Translations under genes and position numbers: made by a program
Part shown: in pieces, positions 37,334-45,319 of the stretch
Numbering within the stretch: the first letter of the stretch is position 1
Layout: each line of letters starts with the position of its first letter
DNA from: Niastella caeni
Lineage (GTDB): Bacteria > Bacteroidota > Bacteroidia > Chitinophagales > Chitinophagaceae
DNA length: 64,000 bases
Assembly: GCF_004834005.1 (NCBI RefSeq)
Contig: NZ_STFF01000001.1
Location: 1,673,347-1,737,346, forward strand
Reading direction: 5' to 3'
Notes under the pieces: generated by a model
Databases searched by the model: none
The model's input: the letters and a program-made list of their open reading frames with translations, nothing else
What the model was told of the DNA's origin: nothing

Positions 37334-38775
37334 GAAGCTGCAGGAAGTTTAATAATAAAACGACTCCCAATGCCCGGCTGGCTTTCTACTTCAATTGACC
37401 CATAATGCCGCTGAATAACATACGCTACGTAGCTCAATCCCAATCCATACCCTTTTACATTGTGGGTATCACCGGCCGGAACACGAAAGAATTTATCGAA
37501 GATCTTTTTATGAAATTCTGCAGGAATGCCTTTCCCATTGTCTGTTACCTGCAACTGAATTCGTTCTGTTTCATCCTTCAGCTCAATATGAATCGTTGGA
37601 TTTTCTTTGCTATACTTTAGCGCATTATCCAGTAAATTGAACAGGACGCTGGTAATGTGAAGGCGGTCGGCCTGAATTTCAAAACAATATCCGTGCATTT
37701 GCACATTAACCTGGGCTTTGTATTTTTCAAATTGCAGCTTCATGGAGTTAACCACTTCCTTTACCAGCAGGGCCAGGTCAATGGTTTCTTCTTTCAGCTC
37801 AACCTGGTGTTTTTCAAACATCGACAATTTCAACACTTTATCTACCAGGAACGATAACCGTTGCAATTCGTTTGAAGAAATGGCCAGGTATTCTTTGGTT
37901 TTCTCCGGATCCTGCAACGCATCAAAGTTCCGCAAAGCTTCTATAGCCACACTTACTGTGGCAATAGGCGTTTTCAACTCATGGGTAATATTGCTGATGA
38001 AGTCGTTTTTAATCTGTGTAAGTTTTCTTTGCTGCACCAGGCTGCGTAATAAAAGAGTGAATGAAAAAACCGTTAAGGCAACCAATAGTAACGACACCAG
38101 TATTTGCGACCACATTTTTCGAAGCACAAAAGGGGTTGTGTCAGAAATATCTACGCGGAACGTTACGGGGTTATTAAAACCAATGGTTACTTCGTTATCG
38201 TTTTCAAAAAAGGGCGGTCGCAATTCATCATTCAAAACAGCTTTACGGTTGGTGATTAAAAACGGAACAGAGATCTTTTCCTGTTTTAATATTTGTGCAT
38301 ATTTAACAGAAAGCTCTTTTACTCCAATGCTATCCTGCAGGGAGTCTACCCGGCTAAGCACTTTAACAATGCCCGGTCCGCCGGGGCCATCTTTAAACAC
38401 GTGAATTTCCCTGATGGAGTCTGTGTCTGGTATAGCACTCCGTGCATATTCTCTGTTTTCTGCGGTTACCATTATGTGGAACCGTTTATCGCGGCCCATT
38501 GAATCCAATACTTTTCTTTTTATGGCATCCATCATACCAACGGCGCCATAACCCGCCACCCTCATCTTTTCATTTGAATGAAAATTGGTATCCAGTTTCA
38601 TTTTATCTGCCCGAATGTGCTGAATGGCTTCGCGAAATAATACGTTGGTACGAAAGGAAAGTTCCTGTTTTTCTTCCCGGAAGTTTTTGATGAGCCAATA
38701 AACCTGGAACGATGCTACAGCCACAATAGCCAGCAACATTAAAACAACCGGAAAATACAAGCGTCGCCTGTTCAT
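37330..38775 (-). CDS. Membrane sensor histidine kinase
   Basis: Partner kinase (481 aa). TM1 (about 7-30), a periplasmic sensor domain of about 200 residues without recognised fold, TM2 (about 223-245), HisKA with His in SNITHELKTPIATVSVAIEA, and HATPase (NLLDNALKYS N-box, DNGKGIP G1, GYGLGLSYV G2). Two -7-type signals face away from each other in the 120-bp gap to the GLPGLI gene: on the minus strand TATTTTTG (38783-38790) serves the kinase. The shared operator at 38817-38856 sits just upstream, so the system probably controls itself. Confidence 0.94.
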   Translation of the reverse strand: MNRRRLYFPVVLMLLAIVAVASFQVYWLIKNFREEKQELSFRTNVLFREAIQHIRADKMKLDTNFHSNEKMRVAGYGAVGMMDAIKRKVLDSMGRDKRFHIMVTAENREYARSAIPDTDSIREIHVFKDGPGGPGIVKVLSRVDSLQDSIGVKELSVKYAQILKQEKISVPFLITNRKAVLNDELRPPFFENDNEVTIGFNNPVTFRVDISDTTPFVLRKMWSQILVSLLLVALTVFSFTLLLRSLVQQRKLTQIKNDFISNITHELKTPIATVSVAIEALRNFDALQDPEKTKEYLAISSNELQRLSFLVDKVLKLSMFEKHQVELKEETIDLALLVKEVVNSMKLQFEKYKAQVNVQMHGYCFEIQADRLHITSVLFNLLDNALKYSKENPTIHIELKDETERIQLQVTDNGKGIPAEFHKKIFDKFFRVPAGDTHNVKGYGLGLSYVAYVIQRHYGSIEVESQPGIGSRFIIKLPAAS

Positions 38776-38782
38776 AACCTAA

Positions 38783-38790
38783 CAAAAATA
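38783..38790 (-). promoter_or_regulatory. -7 box of the kinase-regulator operon
   Basis: TATTTTTG on the minus strand fits TAnnTTTG and lies 7 bp before the kinase ATG, giving an almost leaderless message. The operator begins 26 bp farther upstream. Confidence 0.5.
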
Positions 38791-38816
38791 GCCGATTAAT
38801 AGTAGTTGGTTGATAC

Positions 38817-38856
38817 CATTAACCTTAATTAACATTAAACCAAGGTGCATTAACCT
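38817..38856 (+). promoter_or_regulatory. Composite operator shared with the barrel gene
   Basis: TTAACCT occurs at 38819-38825 and 38850-38856, 31 bp apart, with further TTAAC and TTAAACC boxes between, at 10-bp and 16-bp offsets. The 25 bp from 38819 to 38843 are the same as 44858-44882 read on the minus strand, except the ninth base. The second TTAACCT is followed by exactly 20 bp and then the GLPGLI -7 box, so it takes the place of the -33 element, as expected for an activator of OmpR type. Confidence 0.8.
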
Positions 38857-38876
38857 GTTACCGTTGCCTGCTGCAA

Positions 38877-38884
38877 TAGTTTTG
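38877..38884 (+). promoter_or_regulatory. -7 box of the GLPGLI gene
   Basis: TAGTTTTG matches TAnnTTTG, 11 bp before the GLPGLI ATG and exactly 20 bp after TTAACCT of the operator. The same 20-bp spacing is found at the barrel gene. Confidence 0.65.
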
Positions 38885-38895
38885 AAACAAAACCA

Positions 38896-39702
38896 ATGAA
38901 CATGAAAGCGATACACATTTTAGCCAGCTTTTTAATAGTGATACAGGTGCAGGCACAGCAGCAAACAGGGCGTGTTGTGTATGAATACACCCGGCAATTG
39001 CAGATCCGGGCAGCCATCATGCGCGATGGCATGGAGCAGGCGCCGCCGCCCCTACCCCACGCCCATACAATTAAACTGGAAGTACTGTTCGGTAACAACC
39101 AGATGCTGCGCCGCAGGCTGGAAGAAAATACAGTCAATGATTTTCCCGGTAATGAAAATGGTATTCAGATAAGAGGGTTTGGGATGGGTGATGATGACGT
39201 TACCTGGCTCCATTTTTCTGAAGGTCGCAAGGTAGACCAACGCGAATTTGCCACGAAACAATACCTGGTTACCGATAGTATAGGCAAAATGAACTGGAAA
39301 TTAACCGGTGAAACCAAAACTATTTTGGGTTATAACTGCCAGCAAGCAGTTACCATAAAACCTGGCAAACGAAAAATGATAAATATGGACAATGGTATAA
39401 TGACAAAAAAAGAAATTGCCGATACCAGTAATATAATTGTTTGGTTTACACCTGCTATTCCTGTTTCTGCCGGGCCCGATTATGAAGGCCAGTTACCCGG
39501 TTTGATTTTACAGGTTGATATTAACGGCAACACTACTTATAAAGCGATTGAAGTATCGCAAAAAGCAGATCTCGCTGCCATCAAAGAACCCAGAAAAGGG
39601 AAAAAGGTAACCGCTCAGGAATTTAATCAGGAACGCGACAAAGTAATGGAAGAAATGCAACGCAATGGGGGTGGCAGAAGAGTTATGCACATTGGCAATT
39701 GA
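38896..39702 (+). CDS. GLPGLI family exported protein
   Basis: A 268-aa exported protein (signal peptide AIHILASFLIVIQVQA, then QQQ). The family signature appears as YEGQLPGLILQVD, with Pro-Gly-Leu-Ile kept. Earlier, WKLTGETKTILGYNCQQAV is the conserved central strand with the single Cys, and NIIVWFTPAIPVSAGP precedes the signature. GLPGLI (Porph_ging) proteins are restricted to Bacteroidota, periplasmic, of unknown function and often coded near outer-membrane barrels. Here it is divergent from a two-component pair and carries the same operator as a barrel gene 5 kb away. Confidence 0.9.
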   Translation: MNMKAIHILASFLIVIQVQAQQQTGRVVYEYTRQLQIRAAIMRDGMEQAPPPLPHAHTIKLEVLFGNNQMLRRRLEENTVNDFPGNENGIQIRGFGMGDDDVTWLHFSEGRKVDQREFATKQYLVTDSIGKMNWKLTGETKTILGYNCQQAVTIKPGKRKMINMDNGIMTKKEIADTSNIIVWFTPAIPVSAGPDYEGQLPGLILQVDINGNTTYKAIEVSQKADLAAIKEPRKGKKVTAQEFNQERDKVMEEMQRNGGGRRVMHIGN

Positions 39703-39805
39703 CAGCTAAACATTTTCACTTACAACGTTATAAAACATAGCCACAATCATTAAACAGAGTGATGGCCATCATAAACTATTTGGAATAATCATTCTATTTT
39801 CACAA

Positions 39806-39865
39806 TGGTTTTTCATAGGATATTGGATTAACACGGGCTGGATATCTATCCGGCCTTCTTTTTTT
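39806..39865 (+). terminator. Terminator hairpin in a duplicated element, copy 1
   Basis: GGCTGGAT (39836-39843) pairs with ATCCGGCC (39848-39855) through a 4-nt loop, followed by TTCTTTTTTT. It ends the GLPGLI transcript 150 bp after the stop. The element starts at 39806 with TGGTTTTTCATAGGATATTG and recurs almost unchanged at 40005. Confidence 0.8.
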
Positions 39866-40004
39866 ACACCCTCTTACCCGGTAGCACCTGTATGATTTAA
39901 TCTCACAACATCAAAAAAAGTTAGCGCTAATCAATAAATTTCTAAACTCGTTTTTCTGTGATGATGGTCATAGGTTTTATGACTAATTGATATTAATTTC
40001 AAAG

Positions 40005-40062
40005 TGGTTTTTCATAGGATATTGGATTAATACGGGGCTGGATGTCTATCCGGCCCTCTTTA
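40005..40062 (+). repeat. Duplicated terminator element, copy 2
   Basis: A near-identical copy of 39806-39862, 199 bp downstream in the same direction: same leading 20 bases, hairpin GGGCTGGAT/ATCCGGCCC with loop GTCT, then TCTTTATTT. Both copies are preceded by ATGGYCAT words (39760, 39963). The region 39703-40063 holds no ORF. Two tandem small transcripts ending in these hairpins are possible; otherwise it is a duplicated terminator. Confidence 0.75.
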
Positions 40063-40063
40063 T

Positions 40064-41881
40064 TTAATCGCGGGAAAGAATCAAAGCGTTATAAGGTCCT
40101 ATGTGAATAGCAGCGCTGTATTCCTGGTCGTCTTTTTTGCTTTCAAACGTTTCGGTTTCCAGGGCGGGCGTATCGGAGAAAGATTCATCGTATCCTTTCC
40201 AATCGCTATTGAAACGAACTTTCCATACCCCTTCCTCCGGCATTCCTATCACATAATCTTTATGTTCTTTATTGGCAAAGTTCAATACGACTATTACGCT
40301 GTCTTTTGGCCCACCTTCGTGCCAGCGATGATAGGCAATCACTTTTTCTTCATTGTTTACATGAATGATACGCGTATGTTGACCTGAGAGTCCTTTGGTT
40401 AAACCATCCAGGTTACGACGTAAACGTATGCAATCGCGGTACAGGCAGGCAATACCTTTAAATGTTGAGAACTTCGACCAATCCAGCGGATTTTTTGCAT
40501 CGAACCAGCCATCTTCTACAAATTCCTGCCCCTGAAAGATCATGGGTATGCCAGCGCAGGTAAAAACCATTACGGCTCCCAATACCGATCTTTTTTTCGC
40601 AAACCAGCCTTGCGAATCATCAGGCGCTATTTCTTCAGGCACCCGGGTTTTACCATTCGCTACATCGTCGTGCGATTCAGTATAGATCACCCGCTGTAAT
40701 GGATCACCGTTAAAATGATGCGTGATCGCGTTCTTTATTTTATCCATATCGCGATGCTCATCTTCAGGTACTTTCAATACATCGCGCACATTAAACGTAA
40801 AAGCAGGGTCCCATTGCGTATTAAAACCCTCGCCCCCTTCTTCTCCCTTTTTAGTGATCCATTCGTTGTTTTGCAGGTCTTCGGCAATCATGATCTTCCA
40901 GGGGTATCGCTTTGCCACTTCTTCATTTATCCACTTCATTAAAGACCAGCCATCGGGCAAATCGGCATCGGGCAGATTTTTACCATGTACATTACGAACG
41001 AATAAAAGCGCATCGGTGCGCAATCCGTCTATATGATATTCTTCCAGCCACATCAATGAATTATCCCGCAGGTATTGTCTTACTTCGGGGCGGCCGTAAT
41101 CGGGCCGGGTATGCCCCCAGGGCGTTTCTGCCCGCCAATCCTGGTAGAAATAAATGCCGCCGGCGCCATTCTCACTCCAACCATCAAATTGCCACAGATC
41201 AAGGTCAGCAGGCCCGAAGTGATTGTACACCACATCCAATATAACGGCAATACCCAGTTCATGTGCCGTATTTACCAGCTCTTTAAAACCGCGTATGCCG
41301 CCATAATCCGATTCAATGGCAAATGGGTGCGATAGATCGTACCCCCATGAAAAGCCACCCGGGAACTCGCTAGCCGGCATAATTTCAAGCGCATTAATAC
41401 CCAGGGCTTTTAAATAACCCAGCCGTTGCCGCGTGCTTTCAAATGTGCCCGGGCGTCCATCTTCCGTTACATTAAAAGTTCCTATATGCAATTCATAAAT
41501 GACCAGCTCATTCCAGGCCGGCATTTGAAAATCCTGGTCGGTCCAGTCAAAATGCGGATCAACCACAATGGAGTTACCTGCAGAATTGGTTACTTCCTTT
41601 GCGTAAGGATCATTGCGGAATAACACCCCTGCGTCGGTATGTAAAATATATTTATATTGATTGCTGATGGAAGCATCTGGAATATTCAATGCCCAATAAC
41701 CATTGGCTTCGTGGGTCATGGGGTGTTTTGTTTTTGACCACTTATTAAAATCACCGGTTACAAATACTTTTTTGGCGTGCGGGGCCCAAACCCGGAAGAA
41801 TACGCCGTTTTCATGCGGGATAGATCCCATCCCTTCCATCCTGACTTCAGGTGCTGAAAGCACAGTGCTTTTTCTTGACAT
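40064..41881 (-). CDS. GH13 alpha-amylase family enzyme with CBM48 domain
   Basis: A cytoplasmic 605-aa GH13 enzyme resembling branching enzymes or trehalohydrolases. Residues about 15-105 form a CBM48/isoamylase N-domain (FFRVWAPHAKKVFVTGDFN). The four GH13 regions are visible: DVVYNHFGP, GLRTDALLF (nucleophile Asp), MIAEDLQNN (acid/base Glu) and TESHDDVAN (His-Asp). A C-terminal beta domain follows (VVVLNFANKEHKDYV). Branching versus hydrolytic activity cannot be settled from sequence alone. There is no signal peptide, so it acts on intracellular glucan. It stands alone between the GLPGLI gene and the barrel genes, without their operator. Confidence 0.88.
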   Translation of the reverse strand: MSRKSTVLSAPEVRMEGMGSIPHENGVFFRVWAPHAKKVFVTGDFNKWSKTKHPMTHEANGYWALNIPDASISNQYKYILHTDAGVLFRNDPYAKEVTNSAGNSIVVDPHFDWTDQDFQMPAWNELVIYELHIGTFNVTEDGRPGTFESTRQRLGYLKALGINALEIMPASEFPGGFSWGYDLSHPFAIESDYGGIRGFKELVNTAHELGIAVILDVVYNHFGPADLDLWQFDGWSENGAGGIYFYQDWRAETPWGHTRPDYGRPEVRQYLRDNSLMWLEEYHIDGLRTDALLFVRNVHGKNLPDADLPDGWSLMKWINEEVAKRYPWKIMIAEDLQNNEWITKKGEEGGEGFNTQWDPAFTFNVRDVLKVPEDEHRDMDKIKNAITHHFNGDPLQRVIYTESHDDVANGKTRVPEEIAPDDSQGWFAKKRSVLGAVMVFTCAGIPMIFQGQEFVEDGWFDAKNPLDWSKFSTFKGIACLYRDCIRLRRNLDGLTKGLSGQHTRIIHVNNEEKVIAYHRWHEGGPKDSVIVVLNFANKEHKDYVIGMPEEGVWKVRFNSDWKGYDESFSDTPALETETFESKKDDQEYSAAIHIGPYNALILSRD

Positions 41882-41977
41882 TTTAGTATAGTTTGAGGAA
41901 TTCTATACCATCTATGCAATTTTGCTACCATACCAAGTATGGCGGGCGTGACAAAGGTTGTAGCTGAAGCACTTATG

Positions 41978-44794
41978 CTATCTTTTAATGATGTGTATAC
42001 CGCCGGCTTCGCCCGGAGCACTCAAGCCGTTCTTAGTTAAGCTATAAGTAAAGCTTAACAGGAAAAAGCGTTGCAGGTTTTTTACCCGTTTGTCTTCAAT
42101 ATAATTCTGACTGGTACTGCGGCTTACACCTATATTCTGCTTCAACAAGTCAAAGGCAGATAATTTTATTTCACCCCTGTTGAACCGTAAGAACTGTTTA
42201 CTGATAAACGCATTCCATAACGGCACTTTTGTATTAAAACCGCTGGCGCGCTGGCTGTTGATGGCGTACGTAAATTCGGTATTAAAATAAAACCGCTTCG
42301 GCAATTGCCAGTTTATTTCAGTACTGAATTGTTGACTCAAATATTCTGTATTCAGGTTGGCTTGCAAACTGTATTGAGTGCGGTAATAATTGATGCCGGC
42401 AGTGAGTGAAATATCCAGTTTTTCTGAAGCATTTATTTCGAACCGTACATCAGGGCCTATGTTAAGGGTGTTGATCATGTTCCCGGCGCCATTGATAAAT
42501 GATCGGTTTTTTGTGTAGCTGCCATTGGTGCTGAAGTTCACCGTTCCCTTCAAAAACCGCACTGGTAATCCTACATTAACAGAACCGGTAACTTCATAGG
42601 CGCCATCAACATTTACCGGCCGGGTTGTTTTTATACCTACTGAATCAATCGTATCGGAATCAACGATCTTGTTATCGGTGCGCCGCAGGTTAACAAATGC
42701 AAACAGGTTCTTGTTCCTGAAAGGATTTACTGAAAAAAAGTTCAGTTGCACCGCATGCGTCAATTCCTGTTTCAGATCGGCATTACCGGCTTTAATATTC
42801 AATGGGTCGCTGTTATCGGGCACAGGTTGCAACTGCGAAACTGATGGTTGTTTGGTGCTTGTTGTATAATTCAATCGCAGGTTGCGAAATTTGGTAAAAT
42901 TATACTGCAGGCGGGCATTGGGCAACAGGTTATAAAATGTTTTGTTGATGATGGAATCCTTGCCGTTCGACAGTATGGTTCCTTCCAGTTCAGCCTGTTG
43001 CCAGTTTACACCAACCGATGCATTGAATTTTCTTTGCTGCATGCGCCAGCGAATACCTGCCGTATTGTATCCATAATTGTTTTCATAATTGTTTGTTAGC
43101 CGGTCGTTCAACTGATCGAACTTGCCGCTGATGGTATTGTAATCGTACGTAGTTTTTTGAGCGGTGCTTTTACTGTTGCTTTTAGCCACACTGAACTCAA
43201 GCAACGATCTTTTAAAGATGGGCTCGGTATACACCAACCGTGCCGTATAACTGTTCAGGTCGCTGCTGTTTGTATTGCGTTGATTGATGGAATCGGTCCT
43301 TATTACGCTTCCTGCCGTATTACGATAAGTGTTGGCTGAAACAAGACTGCCATCGCCATCGCTTGCATTTAAATTATTTTGCAGGCTCAATGAAAGCGTT
43401 CTTCCTCCGCGTCTGAACTTTTTACGGAACAGGATATCGTTGCGAAAGTTATAGCCCTGGCTTGCCGACTCAGCATTACTGTAGCCGCTACTGCCCGGCT
43501 TTTGCGCAAGCGAAAATGTATTATAATCGCTGAGAGTGGAAGTACTTGTTCGCTGATACCCTAAAGAAGGAGATATTTTTATGGAATGAAATGAATCGAG
43601 TTGAATATCTGCACCCAGATTTAATTTATGGCTGTTATTGAGATTTTTTGAGAAAGCATTCTGATTATAGAGGTATGAAGAATCGGGCAAAAAATATTGC
43701 CGCTGAATGTGGCTTTCCGTATTCGGGTTATAGCGGTTATAAAAATAATTACTGGTGAAATTGGTTTTATTGCCAATGATATTGTTGTAGTTAAAACCGC
43801 CACCCCAAATGGTCCTGATCCCGTTATTATCGTTCTGATTATTACCGTCATCATTCCTTAGGTTGATCTCTATTGTGCCGCCGCCTGATTGTTGCATGTT
43901 ACTCATACCGCCGTTAAAACTCAACATATCCATAAAAGAAAAACCGGCTGCATTGGTATTGTTGCCCATGCCTATTACAGAAAACTGCCGGGCGCCCTTA
44001 AAGGAATTCACATTAAACCGGCCTTCGTACCGGTTGTTAGTACCGCCACCGGCCATCACTTTTCCAAACATTCCTTTCTTCTTGTCTTTTTTCAATTTCA
44101 GGTTGATGGTCTTTTCGCTATTGCCATCATCAAAACCGGTTAACTGGGCCTGATCGCTCATTTTATCATATACCTGCACTTTGTCAACAGCATCTGCAGG
44201 CAGATTACGCGTAGCCAGCTTAGGATCGTTACCAAAGAATTCCTTTCCATCAACCAATACTTTCTTCACTTCCTGGCCTTGCGCTTTCACTGTTCCGTCT
44301 TTCTCCACCTTAATACCCGGCATCTTTTTCAGTAATTGTTCTACGGTAGCATTGGGCGCGGTTTTAAACGAACCGGCATTGTATTGTACGGTATCATCAA
44401 GTAAAGTTACCGGTGGCGCTTCTGCAGTAACTACGACCTCTGCCAATACCCGGGTAACATCGTTCATTATTACATTGCCCAGGTTTACCTGCTTATGGCT
44501 ATCGTCTATGGTAAACTGCACATTGGTATTATGATAATTTACATGGGTTGCCAGCAAGCGATATTCTCCATTGGCCAAACCGGTTATTTCAAACTGGCCT
44601 TTATTATCGGTCATGGAAAATGCTACCAGCGAGGAATCTTTTTTCTGCAGCAAGGTAACGGTAGCCGACAGCACAGGTTGCTTAGCCAGGGTATCCAATG
44701 CAATGCCTTTGACTACGCCATTCTTTTGTGCCAATAAAAATGAATATAAAAAACAGGTTACAATCAGCAGGTAGATCTTCTTCATACCGGTCAT
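41978..44794 (-). CDS. Outer-membrane beta-barrel family protein with carboxypeptidase-like domain (A)
   Basis: TonB-receptor-like outer-membrane protein (938 aa). Signal peptide (KIYLLIVTCFLYSFLLAQ), CarboxypepD_reg-like domain (about 25-115; VKGIALDTLAKQPVLSATVT), plug-like domain (about 120-225; VEQLLKKMPGIKVEKDGTVK, KVLVDGKEFFGNDPKLATRN), then a C-terminal barrel of PF14905 type. In place of a Gly loop it has DDGNNQNDNNGIRT. Homologous over its length to the protein at 45318-48266. The substrate is unknown. The operator at 44840-44883 upstream is shared with the two-component/GLPGLI promoter region. Confidence 0.88.
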   Translation of the reverse strand: MTGMKKIYLLIVTCFLYSFLLAQKNGVVKGIALDTLAKQPVLSATVTLLQKKDSSLVAFSMTDNKGQFEITGLANGEYRLLATHVNYHNTNVQFTIDDSHKQVNLGNVIMNDVTRVLAEVVVTAEAPPVTLLDDTVQYNAGSFKTAPNATVEQLLKKMPGIKVEKDGTVKAQGQEVKKVLVDGKEFFGNDPKLATRNLPADAVDKVQVYDKMSDQAQLTGFDDGNSEKTINLKLKKDKKKGMFGKVMAGGGTNNRYEGRFNVNSFKGARQFSVIGMGNNTNAAGFSFMDMLSFNGGMSNMQQSGGGTIEINLRNDDGNNQNDNNGIRTIWGGGFNYNNIIGNKTNFTSNYFYNRYNPNTESHIQRQYFLPDSSYLYNQNAFSKNLNNSHKLNLGADIQLDSFHSIKISPSLGYQRTSTSTLSDYNTFSLAQKPGSSGYSNAESASQGYNFRNDILFRKKFRRGGRTLSLSLQNNLNASDGDGSLVSANTYRNTAGSVIRTDSINQRNTNSSDLNSYTARLVYTEPIFKRSLLEFSVAKSNSKSTAQKTTYDYNTISGKFDQLNDRLTNNYENNYGYNTAGIRWRMQQRKFNASVGVNWQQAELEGTILSNGKDSIINKTFYNLLPNARLQYNFTKFRNLRLNYTTSTKQPSVSQLQPVPDNSDPLNIKAGNADLKQELTHAVQLNFFSVNPFRNKNLFAFVNLRRTDNKIVDSDTIDSVGIKTTRPVNVDGAYEVTGSVNVGLPVRFLKGTVNFSTNGSYTKNRSFINGAGNMINTLNIGPDVRFEINASEKLDISLTAGINYYRTQYSLQANLNTEYLSQQFSTEINWQLPKRFYFNTEFTYAINSQRASGFNTKVPLWNAFISKQFLRFNRGEIKLSAFDLLKQNIGVSRSTSQNYIEDKRVKNLQRFFLLSFTYSLTKNGLSAPGEAGGIHIIKR

Positions 44795-44816
44795 ATTTTC
44801 GTGTTGATAGTGGCTA

Positions 44817-44824
44817 CGAAAATA
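44817..44824 (-). promoter_or_regulatory. -7 box of barrel gene A
   Basis: TATTTTCG on the minus strand is one base off TAnnTTTG and begins exactly 20 bp downstream of TTAACCT (44845-44851 read in reverse), the same spacing as at the GLPGLI promoter. Confidence 0.55.
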
Positions 44825-44839
44825 TTCTTACACGCCGGC

Positions 44840-44883
44840 AATGAAGGTTAAGCAGGGTTGGTTTAATGTTAATGAAGGTTAAT
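44840..44883 (-). promoter_or_regulatory. Composite operator of barrel gene A
   Basis: On the minus strand TTAACCTTCATT occurs twice, at 44882-44871 and 44851-44840, exactly 31 bp apart; TTAAC and TTAAACC boxes lie between. The 25 bp 44858-44882 match 38819-38843 with one mismatch. It lies 46-89 bp upstream of the ATG, adjoining the -7 box. Confidence 0.8.
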
Positions 44884-45048
44884 ATTTAAAGCATTATCTA
44901 ATTTCCCTGAAATCGCAGAAAATTAACAAAATCCGGTTTGCATTTCAGCAGGATAATATTAAATTCACATAAACACAATAAAAAAGTGACTTTGTCCGTT
45001 ACAATCGGAGGTTAGTTTATTTCATTCATTCACTATCAATTCAATACC

Positions 45049-45216
45049 ATGAAAAAGAATCCAATGTATTATGATGTGCACCGTGCGAAAATTCACAAAA
45101 CCATCTACCGCCCATCTTCCAACATTATTCGATTTGTTAAGTCTTTGATTGCTGTAGTTATGCTTGGCAATTCACCTATCAGTACACCATCACCGGTAAG
45201 AAGAAAATTCCACTAA
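45049..45216 (+). CDS. Possible 55-aa protein between the two barrel genes
   Basis: An ORF of 55 codons starts MKKNPMYYDVHRAK, has a hydrophobic stretch IIRFVKSLIAVVMLGNS (about 27-43) and a basic end PVRRKFH. The charge pattern fits a small membrane or secreted peptide. A hairpin with an eight-T run lies 70 bp after the stop, showing that something on the plus strand is transcribed here. It is divergent from barrel gene A and shares its 254-bp upstream region. GGAGGT at 45006-45011 is too far upstream to be its ribosome site. No homologue is known to me, so translation remains open. Confidence 0.45.
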   Translation: MKKNPMYYDVHRAKIHKTIYRPSSNIIRFVKSLIAVVMLGNSPISTPSPVRRKFH

Positions 45217-45286
45217 TTAATAAATAGAAACTATTAATTATAACGAATAGCACTTACCTCTGAAACCACAATATGTATGTGCTAAG

Positions 45287-45319
45287 CCCTTCCCGATAAA
45301 CCGGGAGGGGATTTTTTTT
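45287..45319 (+). terminator. Rho-independent terminator after the 55-aa ORF
   Basis: CCCTTCCCG (45287-45295) pairs with CGGGAGGGG (45302-45310, one G-T pair), loop of six, followed by A and eight Ts. It overlaps by two bases the stop end of the convergent barrel gene B. Confidence 0.92.

Noticed and set aside
45006..45011. GGAGGT as a ribosome site for the 55-aa ORF
   Set aside because: It is 38 nt from the ATG, and Bacteroidota seldom use such sites.
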